From NCBI RefSeq assembly GCF_963422225.1, contig NZ_OY728607.1, positions 310,001-374,000 of the forward strand: a stretch of DNA of 64,000 nucleotides. The letters are read 5' to 3'. Numbering within the stretch: the stretch's first letter is position 1; every line of letters begins with the position of its first letter. The notes beneath the pieces are model-generated. The model was not told where the DNA came from. It searched no databases and saw only the letters and a program-made list of their open reading frames with translations. This DNA comes from Candidatus Trichorickettsia mobilis (GTDB taxonomy: Bacteria > Pseudomonadota > Alphaproteobacteria > Rickettsiales > Rickettsiaceae). The position numbers and the translations under genes were made by a program. Below are positions 20,043-29,367 of this stretch, piece by piece.

Positions 20043-20237
20043 TACTCTTTAATTATTTAAGGTCTATAATATGGAAGGAGATGCTGAAATAAATTCAGCA
20101 TGACTTCTGTTTAATGATGAATCAGTAATACTGTAACATGAAATTTAGATCATTGCTATATTTTTAATAAACAAATTTTAGTAATTTAATGCGAGCTATG
20201 GAACCAAGTTCATAGAAATGTCATTATTGTATCGTGA

Positions 20238-20418
20238 GTTGTCAATTAAAACTGCTAGAAACTTCCGTTCCTACGTCTGAGCTGAGGCAGCTTCGCTCTT
20301 GTGGCAATCCAGTTTTACTAGATACATTATTTTGGATTACCACAGCAGCTGCGCTGCCTCAGCTCAGACGGCTGGAACTGACCTCTCTAGTGTTTAATAA
20401 AGTATTTTAATTGGCAAC
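20238..20418. repeat. MITE-like palindrome, second copy of the CAATTAAAA family, in the 20043-20504 gap
   Basis: Ends are GTTGTCAATTAAAAC and TTTTAATTGGCAAC; inner arms are CGTCTGAGCTGAGGCAGCTT (20274) and the complement ending CAGACG at 20370. It is a shorter version of the repeat at 5148-5399, lacking the central GTCATTGCGAGG module. The 460-base gap holds no gene; a small hairpin TGCTGAA/TTCAGCA lies at 20082-20100. Confidence 0.75.
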
Positions 20419-20504
20419 TCGCGTTACTGTAAAGGTCAACTAATTTGTTGATTTTTACAGCAATGACATTTATTAATTATATAGGTTATTAGAGCATTTT
20501 CATA

Positions 20505-21176
20505 TTATGCTATTTCATTATGATGCTCATGTTGGCCTAATATTAGTAGTGGTTCTACATTATCATATGATGAATGCTGCTGCTGCGCAATCATCTCGTC
20601 TAGCATTCTTGCTAACACATCTTGATGTGAGGGATCATCGTATGATAACAATTCATTATATGATTGAGAGAACAAAGCAATATTATGTCCTACAAAAACT
20701 TTTAACTTCTCATAATCACCGTTAAGTTTGGCATTATTCATCATATCCTGACAAATATCAAGTCCAAACGATTTACCATAATCTGCCATCTCTTGTTCTT
20801 GCAGTAATTTATTAAACTTTGTCAACTTTGAACATAAATTACCTTTATTGCCATCTATAGAGATCTCAATTGTAATATTGTTATTAATAATAAATTCATC
20901 TAACTGATCAATAAATTGTCCATTACCGAAAAGTGGCAGTATTTTACAATCAAATTCTATAAGTTTACTTTCTTTTATCCCCTCATAAAACTTTAACATT
21001 ACATTCGCATCAATTGATTTAGAATTTACAGTCAGTGTAAGTTTAGTGAGTTTAGTGTCTGGATTTAACAGAGCTTCTGTTAATGCTTCTATGCTTTGAT
21101 CTTCTGCTATATTAAAATTATTTTCTTCCGTAATCCCATTGTACAAAATAAGCTCAGTAATCTTTGTCTGCGGCAA
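20505..21176 (-). pseudogene. C-terminal fragment of the interrupted leucine-rich repeat protein
   Basis: This piece downstream of IS630 is open from 21247. The listed start is a TTG inside a repeat (LPQTKITELILYNG). It holds the last two or three leucine-rich units and then a non-repeat region with DICQDMMNNAKLNGDYEKLKVF, which resembles the helical motif of the gene at 1203-5041. It ends in a His-rich tail (GQHEHHNEIA). The two genes therefore look related in domain design. Confidence 0.65.
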
Positions 21177-21918
21177 AGCTTTTGCTAATGCCGCTATTCC
21201 TTGAGAACCAAATTTGTTACAAGATACGTTAAGCTTAGTAATTTTTGTATAGCTAAACCCCTATAAAACGGTTATAACATGTACTTTTCAAACAGAGTGT
21301 CTACGTCACAGCGATATTTCCTTCTTCTAGATTTAGCTTGAGCCCATTTTGGTTCAATAGGATTCAAATCAGGAGAATAAGGCGGTAAGTACTCCAATAT
21401 ATGACCAGCTTTTTCTATCATAGTTTTTAAATACGGACTTTTATGGAAACTTGCATTGTCTGTCACAACCACGGAATTATTAGGTAATTTCGGTATTAAA
21501 TCTTGTTCTACCCAGCTGTTAAAAATAACTGTATTAACATTGCCGTCAAAAATTGACACGGTTAGCAGCGATTTACCTACTAATGCCCCTATAACATTAG
21601 TTCTTTTTGACGGATGCCAATCATGAACACCATAACACCTCTTGCCTTTTGCCGAATATCCGTGAGTTCTAGGCGCGCTATGGACAAACCCGCTCTCATC
21701 GGTAAAGACAATAACTTTTTCCTCTGCCTCGTACTTTTTTATCTTATTCTGAAATTCTAACCTCTCTTCTTCTTTTGCCTTCGGATGTTTTAAAGCTTTT
21801 TTTATACGTAATGTTCAACTTCTTTAATGCTTTTTGTATTCCAGATTTACTCACTCCTAACCGCTCAGCTCTTTCATATTGATACGCGTCACTATATTGC
21901 ACCACGTCTTCTCTCAAT

Positions 21919-22826
21919 AGACCTCTTTCGAAACTGGACTAAATATGTTATAAAGTCGAATTTACTTAATTTAGAACTATATGAGATATAAAAATTTAAG
22001 CATTTTATCGGAAGAGCATTTTAGAAGATTAACAGGGGTAAGAAATAGTACATTTGAAAAGATGGTAGGGATTTTAAAGACAGAGAAACAAATAAATAGG
22101 AGGTACCAAGGTGGCAGAAGAGCTAGTCTTAGTATGGAAGACAGCCTATTAATGACACTTGAATATTTAAGGGAATACCGTACCTATTTTCATATAGCTA
22201 AGAATTATGGAGTTAGCGAAAGCAGTGCATTTAAAACAATTCGTTTTGTTGAAGACACTCTAATAAAACATCCGGATTTTGCTCTTCCAGGTAAGAAGGC
22301 TCTAGTTAAAAGCGGTATGGAGTATGAATTAGTTTTAATAGATGCTACAGAAAGCCCTATAGAGCGACCCCAAAAAAACAGAAATACTATTACTCAGGTA
22401 AAAAGAAAAGACATACGTTAAAGACTCAAATAGTAGTAGATAAGAAAAGCAAACGAGTCATATGCACTTCTTTTTCCAATGGTAAGCGTCATGATTTTAA
22501 ATTATTTAAAGAATCAAGAACCCATATACTGCCTGAGGTTAAAGTGATTACTGATACTGGTTATCAAGGCTTACAGAAGATTCATACAAATTCTGAGCTA
22601 CCAAAGAAAAAGAGTAAAAAGAATGCTTTAACTAAAGAAGATAAGAAAAATAATAGAAGTTTAGCAAGTGACAGAGTATTAAATGAAAATGTTATCGGTG
22701 ATAAATTATGTTAAAGCGTTTTAAAATAATTGCATCGAAATAGACGCAAAAGATTTGGTCTTAGGTTCAATTTAATTGCTGGTTTATATAATTGGGAGCT
22801 TGGTAAATGAGTTTCGAAAGAGGTCT
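21919..22826 (+). mobile_element. IS5-family insertion sequence, copy 2 (908 bp)
   Basis: The ends and length are identical to copies 1 and 3. The flanks are AAT on both sides, but these belong to a 93-bp direct repeat rather than to a simple target duplication. Inside, eight bases (TGATAAAT) have changed place compared with the other copies, which puts a stop into the second transposase frame. Confidence 0.93.
21981..22807 (+). pseudogene. IS5 transposase, copy 2, second frame damaged
   Basis: The first frame (21981-22421) is unchanged, including the A AAA AAC slippery heptamer at 22373-22379. In the second frame, after ENVIG, the sequence reads GATAAATTATGTTAA and stops; in the intact copies it reads through MLKRFKIIADKYRNR. 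The octamer TGATAAAT, normally after ATAATTGC, now lies 27 bases earlier. The C-terminal catalytic region should therefore not be made. Confidence 0.85.
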
Positions 22827-23136
22827 AATGCTTTTTGTATTCCAGATTTACTCACTCCTAACCGCTCAGCTCTTTCATATTGATACGCGTCACTATATTG
22901 CACCACGTCTTCTCTCAATTTATCAATCGGTATTTTTTTCGAAGCTCTATTCCTATTCTTTAGAGGAGATATTTTTTTAGTCCATACAAATACCGTGTTT
23001 TTTCCTACTCCAAAACGTTTTGATATTGATTCAAAACTCATCTTCTCTTTTTCTTTGATAGCCAGTACTTTCTTTCTAAAATCTATCGAATATGTCATAA
23101 CAATTATTTTAATTATACCCTTTGATTATAACCGTT

Positions 23137-25152
23137 TTATAGAGGTTTAGCTATACTAAACTGTTCGTCGTTTTCTACAATAGAAAATTCACATATCTTT
23201 AAAAAATCAAGTAGCAATTGGTGCACTTTCTTTGAGGGTGAAGAGTACGTATTATTATCAATAAAATTTATATATCTTACTAAAGACGCATTTGCTCCGA
23301 TGAATTCTATAATATCATTTATACCCTCACCATTGAGTGAGCTAAATAGTTCATTACCTATCAAGTCCATATAATGAGTTGTTATTCCCTGGCCGTTTGG
23401 ATCATTCGCTACTTGATCTAAATATTGTTTCCAAGCTGTAATCAACTTGAGACCTCCGTTGTGGGTAATATTACAATTTTGCAGGTTAAGGTTAATTAGT
23501 TTGGTATTAGGATTAAGCAAAGCGTCAGCTAAAGCTTGTGCACCATTATCACCTATTGGACTATCGCTTAAATTAAGCTCGGTCAGTTTCGAACCAGGTA
23601 TAGCTGTAGCTAGAGCTTGCGCACCACTATTATCCACAAACTCTGTTAGAGCTAAATTAGTAATTTCAGTTTTTGGTAAGATATTAGCTAGCTGTTGTAT
23701 ATAATCGGAAGTGATCATATTACTGTCATTTATAATAAGTTTTGTAATGCTTGTTTGCGGTAAAACTTCACAAAGCTTGATTATATTCAGAGGATCAATG
23801 TGATGTATTATAAGTGTTGAGATTTTTGGGTAATTCATTAAGTTTTCTATTATATAGAATCCATTTAAGCGCACATATTCGTTGTAATACGGATATAAAA
23901 GTAGGGTTTCAGTATTTTGTTGCGGTATAATATTTGTTGCAACTTGACCTGTTATTTCTTTAATGTTAACAGGAGGGTGGTATTCTATATTGATTTCCAG
24001 ATTTGCAGCGACAGCAGCATTCCATAAATTTTCCTTGACTAAATCAGTTATCTTATTATCTTCTATAGCAATGCGTGTGAGTTTTGGTTTTGCTATGCCG
24101 AATTCTTGCTGTAAAACGTTATAGTTTAAAGCATTAGCTAAAGCTTGTGCTCCTTCACCTATCTTATTATCATTTACGCGTAACACCTTAATATTAGAAG
24201 AAAGCAAGGGTTTAGTTATAGCTTCTAAACCTAAGTACCCGATTTTATTACAATTGAGGTCGATTTCTGTGATTTTAATTCTGGGGTCAGGAAGAATATT
24301 TGCTAGCACTTGAGCTGCATTAGGACCTATTTTATTACCATGCAGTATCAGGCTAGTTATAAATGAGTAAGGAAGTACAGAAAATAACGCTATTGCGCCA
24401 TTATCGCCTACTTTGTTTGTTCTCAATGAAAGTTCAGTTAATTTAGATTTTGATAGAACTGCTGCTAATGCCTTGGCTCCTGGATCACCAATTGCATTTT
24501 TATTTAAACTGAGTGTCTTTAGCAAAGTCTTAGGTAAGATGGCGGCTAGTCTTATCACTCCTGCATCTGTTATGCCGGGCATATTATGTACCGTGTATGC
24601 TTTGCCGCCGTCTCCGATATGGCCATCTATCCGCAGCTCGGTAAGAAGTGTTTCAGAATTTTCTGACAATGCTGAAGCTATTGCTTTTATGCCTGCGTAT
24701 CTTACTTCATTACCATTTATATTAAGCTTAGTAAGCTTTGTTTTTGGATTAGCTAAAGCACTAGCCAAAGCTTGGGCAATGCTATCACCAAACTTAATTT
24801 CAATTATTCTAGTTTCTAATGGAGAGACCCAGAATTTGCTATCCCTATGTAAATCAAGTTCAGTCAAATTGGAGTCAGGCAAAGCTCCAGCTAGTGATTC
24901 AACACCTACACCCGTAATATAGTTTTCACTAAGATCCAGTGTGGTAAGCTTTGTTTCTGATTTAATTAAAGCTTTAGCTAGTTTTTCTACACTTTTATCA
25001 CTTATTTCATTATAGTGTAACTTAAGGTTAACAATTTTGGTATTGGGCAATAAATTAAATAAGTGTGTTGCACCTTCGTCATCTATTTCATTACCGTTTA
25101 AGCAGAGTTCAGTGATTTTGGTGCCAGGTAGAGCTATGGCAAGAGTGAGCAT
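23137..25152 (-). pseudogene. Main fragment of the interrupted leucine-rich repeat protein
   Basis: This 671-codon frame holds most of the protein. The ATG at 25152 is probably internal, because the frame is open up to about 25253 and repeats continue there. It shows around fifteen leucine-rich units of about 28 residues, such as LPGTKITELCLNGNEIDDEG and LSKSKLTELSLRTNKVGDNG, an irregular middle part (about residues 370-440), and a second run of repeats. The last residues SIAKPL are encoded by the IS630 end. Confidence 0.8.
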
Positions 25153-25244
25153 GTTGTCTGCGCTTAGGCCTATCGTTTCTATTCTACCTTCTTCATTTAC
25201 TCCCCTATTTGCTCTTAAATAAAGCGTGGTAATATTAGTTTCTG

Positions 25245-25451
25245 TTACCCTTGCGCTAGTTTTTCTATACAGTCAGGACTTAAACAATTAGCACTTAAAT
25301 CAAGCTTTGTTACACTATTGGCATTTTTCAAAATGTCCATTAGACGTTGTATATAGACTGCATCGCTAATATTATAACCTGCTAGATTTACTTCTTCTGT
25401 TATTTCTTTGGTAATAATTAATTGTTCTATTATTCCTAAATCTTGAAACAT
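25245..25451 (-). pseudogene. N-terminal fragment of the leucine-rich repeat protein
   Basis: This 68-codon frame carries the probable true start (ATG at 25451) and the first leucine-rich unit (SVTKLDLSANCLSPDCIEKL). It runs out of frame at 25245 because of a one-base loss relative to the downstream repeats. No export signal is visible. Confidence 0.7.
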
Positions 25452-25657
25452 ATTAACCCTATCTGATAATATTATGTTAGAAAATTATATAAAAATATTA
25501 TATAAAATCAATAGAATAATATAAATATATAGAATAATATTTGTTTCTGTAAATTTAGAAGTAAATAATTTTTATAATTATAGAAAATTAATATCAGATA
25601 AGCGAACTTATTATTTATAAATCAAATAAGGTTTACAGTCTAAGTTAGTAAATTTGG

Positions 25658-25685
25658 TTGACCGTATACTTAATCGTTATATAAT
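25658..25685 (+). promoter_or_regulatory. Sigma-70-like promoter of the first methyltransferase gene
   Basis: TTGACC at 25658-25663 and TATAAT at 25680-25685 are separated by 16 bases and lie 43 bases before the ATG at 25728. Both hexamers are close to consensus, which stands out less in AT-rich DNA for the -10 box than for the TTGACC. Confidence 0.6.
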
Positions 25686-25727
25686 TTGAATTTGCTTAAA
25701 CTACGATTAAATCTATAAAGATAAAAT

Positions 25728-27323
25728 ATGAGCGACAAAGTAGAAATCACCACTAAAAACAATAATAACACTTATGATGAAGTGCCATATGAAAGTTATC
25801 CGTATATCCAAAGTCATCCTCATCATTTGAGAACTTTAGGGGTCTTATTTGGGATGAATCCAACTATACCGGAAGAAGCAAGAATATTGGAATTAGGTTG
25901 TGCTGCAGGAGGTAATATTATTCCGCATGCAGTAAATTATCCCAAAGCCAAATTTGTTGGTGTTGATTTATCTAAAACCCAGATAGAGGAGGCTGATAAA
26001 CACGTACAAGGTCTTGGTTTAAAAAACATTAAATTTCATCATTGTTCGATCACGGATATTGATGATAGTTTTGGTAAATTTGATTATATAATTTGTCATG
26101 GCGTGATTTCATGGGTGCCGGAATTTATAAGAAGCAAAATTTTTGAAATTGCTCAAAAAAATCTCAGTGAAAATGGTATAGCTTATATTAGCTACAACAC
26201 TTTACCTGGTTGGAATACGATCCGCACGATCAGGGACATGATGCTTTATCATTCGGCAACGTTTAGTAACGTACAGGATAAAATTTCGCAATCGAGGTTA
26301 TTATTAGATTTTGTCAAAGATAGTTTAGAAGGATCAACTTCTCCATATTCAGAAATGTTAAGAAACGAAGCTAATTTATTAGCTAAGCAATCTAACCATT
26401 ATTTAAGACATGATCATCTAGAGGAAGAAAATAAACAATATTATTTTAATGAGTTTATGGCCGAGGCTAATAAACATAATCTACAATATTTGTCAGATAG
26501 TACCTTATCTATCATGTATTTGGGCAATATGCCGCCAAAAGTTTCAGAGGCTCTAAAAGCAGTAAATGATATAGTGCGGACAGAACAGTATATGGACTTT
26601 ATTACCAATAGGAGATTTAGAGCAACTTTGTTATGTAATAGTTCCATAAAATTAAATAGAACTATTAATAGTGACGATATTACTAAATTTAACCTAGCTC
26701 TTACAATTATCCCTGAAAAGGAATTAATGCAAGTAGATCTTAATGATTCATTAGATTCATTAAAATTTTTCTACAATGGTAATAAAGAATCTAGTCTTTC
26801 TACTTCCTCACCATACATGAAAGCAATATTATATACTTTTGCAGAACATCTAAATAACCCTATTAGTTTTGATAAACTCAGCACAAGTAGCAATCAAAAA
26901 CTAGGAGGAAATAAATTAACAGAAATCAAAAAAGAATTCTTAAGTAATGCTATGCGATTAGTGTTACAGGGATATATCGCTATTACTTTGCAAAATACTA
27001 GAAGTAAGGCTAATTTAGATTGTCCAAAAGTAGCAAAATTACCAGTATATCAAGTTACTCATACTAATAACTTATGGGTTACAAGTTTAAAGCATGAAGC
27101 TGTGGGAATTAATCTTTTTGAAAAATATGCTATAAAATATATGGATGGCAAAAAAACTAAGCAAGAGATCTTAAGCGCGGTAATGCAGCATGTGACGACA
27201 GGAGAGTTGGTGTTAAGTCGAGAAGGTAAAAAGATAGAAGATCAAGAAGAGTTGATTAAGGAATTAACTAACTATTTAAATCTAGCTTTAGATAAAGCTG
27301 CAGCTAATGCGCTATTAATTTAA
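25728..27323 (+). CDS. Protein lysine methyltransferase-like (rickettsial PKMT type), paralog 1
   Basis: The 531-residue protein joins an N-terminal class I methyltransferase domain (SAM motif I ILELGCAAGGNI at residues 53-64, then FVGVDLSKTQIEEAD) to a methyltransferase regulatory domain in the second half. This architecture is that of Rickettsia PKMT1 and PKMT2, which methylate lysines of the outer-membrane protein OmpB. It is the first of three tandem paralogs sharing GIAYISYNTLPGWN. The start at 25728 is preceded by a good promoter. The substrate in this organism is unknown. Confidence 0.88.
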   Translation: MSDKVEITTKNNNNTYDEVPYESYPYIQSHPHHLRTLGVLFGMNPTIPEEARILELGCAAGGNIIPHAVNYPKAKFVGVDLSKTQIEEADKHVQGLGLKNIKFHHCSITDIDDSFGKFDYIICHGVISWVPEFIRSKIFEIAQKNLSENGIAYISYNTLPGWNTIRTIRDMMLYHSATFSNVQDKISQSRLLLDFVKDSLEGSTSPYSEMLRNEANLLAKQSNHYLRHDHLEEENKQYYFNEFMAEANKHNLQYLSDSTLSIMYLGNMPPKVSEALKAVNDIVRTEQYMDFITNRRFRATLLCNSSIKLNRTINSDDITKFNLALTIIPEKELMQVDLNDSLDSLKFFYNGNKESSLSTSSPYMKAILYTFAEHLNNPISFDKLSTSSNQKLGGNKLTEIKKEFLSNAMRLVLQGYIAITLQNTRSKANLDCPKVAKLPVYQVTHTNNLWVTSLKHEAVGINLFEKYAIKYMDGKKTKQEILSAVMQHVTTGELVLSREGKKIEDQEELIKELTNYLNLALDKAAANALLI

Positions 27324-27433
27324 TAAGACGTTATTATTCTGACATTATTTACAAAAATGAGATTATATTTTGAATTTATGGTGCAATTATTTTCATATGT
27401 TTTATGGTGATTAAATTAATTATATAAGATGTC

Positions 27434-27720
27434 TAAGATGGTAGATGCAAACAAAACGTTAAGATGATTTTTAGGATATTTTTGTGAGCGTTCACAGTTT
27501 TTAAAATTGAACGTCAATATACGACTTACAAAGCTGGTGACAAACGTCATTGCAAGGCTTTTAGCTAAAGCTCTTCGCAATGACGGAGGCGGCTGAAGCC
27601 TCGCAATGACGACTTTTTTAAAAACCGCTCAATATTTTTTATGTTCCAAAGCAATTTTAGAGTAGGAAGATAAAAAATAAGCAAAAATTCAATTAACATT
27701 TTGTTTGCATCTACCTTCTA
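27434..27720. repeat. Long inverted repeat with palindromic core between methyltransferase genes 1 and 2
   Basis: Outer arms of about 28 bases (27434-27462 and 27693-27720), sharing GGTAGATGCAAACAAAA, are near-perfect reverse complements. Inside lies a copy of the GTGAGCGTTCAC family (from 27483) and a GTCATTGC/GCAATGAC hairpin pair at 27548-27612. The 437-base gap between the genes contains nothing else, and the right arm reaches to within 41 bases of the next start codon. Confidence 0.75.
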
Positions 27721-27760
27721 CATAATAGTTTTAGCTGTTATTGATTTAGAAGGTAGTAAT

Positions 27761-29353
27761 ATGAAAAATAATTTAAAGCCATTTGAGCTTCCAAGCGCTT
27801 ATGAAGCCATGCTTTATGAAAATCAATCATGCTTTCAGAGCCATCCTTATCATTTGATGACTTTAGGTGTTTTATTTGGTATGAACGCAGTGAAACCAGA
27901 ACAAGCAAGAGTGCTTGAGCTAGGTTGTGCGACTGGTTGGAACATTCTTCCGCATGCCATAAATTATCCAGAAGCAAAGTTTGTTGGAGTTGATTTATCA
28001 AAAGCACAGATTGATGAAGCCAACAAACATGCTATAGGGCTAGGTTTAAAAAACATTAAATTTCATCATTGTTCAATCAGTGATATTGATGAGAGCTGGG
28101 GAAAATTTGACTATATTATTGCTAATGGCATATTGTCATTGGTGTCAGATGTAATCAGGCATAAGATATTTGAGGTATGTAATAAAAATCTCAGCGAAAA
28201 TGGTATAGCTTATATTAGTTATAATACGTTGCCAGGGTGGAATGCAACTCGTAATGCCAGAGATATAATGACATATTCCACAAGGAATTGCAAAAATATT
28301 CAAGAAAGAATTATTCAATCTAAGGCTTGTTTACAGTTTGTTGCGGATAATGTTGTAGATCAAGATGCGGCTTATACTCAAGCTTTGCATTTGGAAAGAG
28401 ATATAGTAGAAAATTTATCAAATTTTGAGCTGAAGTCAAATTACTTAGAGGAACTCAATAGATCATTTTATTTTCATGAATTTATGACAGAAGCAGGTAA
28501 ATATAATTTGCAGTATTTAACTGATAGCAGCTTGTTTACAATGTCAATGAAAGGTACTCCAGCAGAAATTACAGAACTGTTAAAAGGTGATGGTGACTCT
28601 GTTGAAAAAGAACAATATATAGATTTTATAATAAATCGTAGACATAGGGAATCTTTATTATGTCATGCAGAACTTGCTCTAAGTTTAGCGAATAATGACA
28701 AATTAAAGCAATTCAATATGACATGCAATGTTCTTCCAACTAAGCTTATTGATGATATTGATATTAATAATGACAGTGAGAGAGTAGAATTTATTGATCC
28801 AACCAATAATAGTCTTAGTTTATCTACCGCTTCACCGTATTTGAAGGCTGTGTTGTATAGTTTTGCTGATTGTTATGATCACCCATTAAGTTTTGATGAG
28901 CTAACAATGATGGCAACTCAAAAACTTGATAATAATAAATTGGAGAAAGTGCAAGATGGGTTATTGAATAATTTGATGGGGCTAGTATCACAAGGATATA
29001 TAAATATTACTTTACAATATTTTCAAGTTCCAGAACCAAATCTAGATAAACCATGCCTTGCTAAAATAGCTTTATATCAGGTTAATAATACTCAAAATAG
29101 TTGGGTAACGAATTTAAAGCATAGTATAGTAAATATTAATGAATTAGAGATAATAGCTATGCAGCATATGAATGGTAAGCTTAATAGGAAAGAAATTTTG
29201 GAACGTGTGTTAATTAACATTAAAGAAAAAGATTTAACATTGACTGATGTAAAAAATGAGACATTAAAAGATGAGTCTGTAATTAAGCAGCAAGTGTCAA
29301 TATTTTTAGATGATGTATATAACACGATGCTAAATAATTCATTATTAATATAA
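27761..29353 (+). CDS. Protein lysine methyltransferase-like, paralog 2
   Basis: This is the second tandem copy, 530 residues from the ATG at 27761 (MKNNLKPFELPSAYEAMLYE), which has AGAAGG seven to twelve bases upstream. The SAM motif VLELGCATGWNILPHA and FVGVDLSKAQIDEAN are conserved. It has ANGILSLVSDVI where the other two have HGxxSWVPEF, so the substrate side has diverged. The regulatory half is recognisable but less conserved. It is separated from paralog 1 by an inverted repeat and from paralog 3 by only 14 bases. Confidence 0.88.
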   Translation: MKNNLKPFELPSAYEAMLYENQSCFQSHPYHLMTLGVLFGMNAVKPEQARVLELGCATGWNILPHAINYPEAKFVGVDLSKAQIDEANKHAIGLGLKNIKFHHCSISDIDESWGKFDYIIANGILSLVSDVIRHKIFEVCNKNLSENGIAYISYNTLPGWNATRNARDIMTYSTRNCKNIQERIIQSKACLQFVADNVVDQDAAYTQALHLERDIVENLSNFELKSNYLEELNRSFYFHEFMTEAGKYNLQYLTDSSLFTMSMKGTPAEITELLKGDGDSVEKEQYIDFIINRRHRESLLCHAELALSLANNDKLKQFNMTCNVLPTKLIDDIDINNDSERVEFIDPTNNSLSLSTASPYLKAVLYSFADCYDHPLSFDELTMMATQKLDNNKLEKVQDGLLNNLMGLVSQGYINITLQYFQVPEPNLDKPCLAKIALYQVNNTQNSWVTNLKHSIVNINELEIIAMQHMNGKLNRKEILERVLINIKEKDLTLTDVKNETLKDESVIKQQVSIFLDDVYNTMLNNSLLI

Positions 29354-29367
29354 GTGACGGTTTAAGT

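Larger units (their letters stand above)
21826..22919. repeat. 93-bp direct repeat flanking IS5 copy 2
   Basis: Bases 21826-21918 and 22827-22919 are the same 93-bp piece of the IS630 transposase gene, which occurs once in the intact copy at 56 kb. Both copies meet the IS5 ends at AAT. This is far longer than the 3-bp target duplication of IS5 copies 1 and 3. Confidence 0.9.
21272..23098 (-). pseudogene. IS630 transposase, split by IS5
   Basis: The N-terminal part (23098 to about 22827) gives MTYSIDFRKKVLAIKEKEKM with a helix-turn-helix, and runs into IS5 after KSGIQKAL. The remainder lies at 21918-21272 and contains the DDE residues: FTDESGFVHS, VVTDNASFHKS and PDLNPIEPKW. As in the copy at 56 kb, the second half needs a +1 shift at a run of seven A on the minus strand. 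The IS5 insertion makes this copy non-functional. Confidence 0.85.
21250..23153 (-). mobile_element. IS630-family element, interrupted by IS5 copy 2
   Basis: The ends are inverted repeats starting TAGCTAAACC, and TA is duplicated at 21248-21249 and 23154-23155. The total of 1904 bp equals the intact 903-bp copy at 56355-57257 plus 908 bp of IS5 plus a 93-bp duplication. It splits the leucine-rich repeat gene. It is not expected to move on its own. Confidence 0.93.
20505..25451 (-). pseudogene. Leucine-rich repeat protein gene, frameshifted and interrupted by IS630
   Basis: One large gene reads from an ATG at 25451 (MFQDLGIIEQLIITKEITEE) to a stop at 20505. A frameshift lies near 25245-25256: the first frame ends EKLAQG-stop, while the repeat pattern resumes in another frame as TETNITTLYLRANRG. 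At 21250-23153 an IS630 element has inserted; removing it with one TA restores FSTKITKLNVSCNKFGSQ in frame. The repaired length is 3041 bases, one short of 1014 codons, which agrees with loss of a single base. The product has many RNase-inhibitor-type repeats of the form LAxALPxTKITELxLxxN. Such proteins bind other proteins; the target is unknown. Confidence 0.85.

Noticed and set aside
21826..22919. 93-bp target-site duplication made by IS5
   Set aside because: The two other copies have 3-bp duplications; recombination between copies explains the numbers better.
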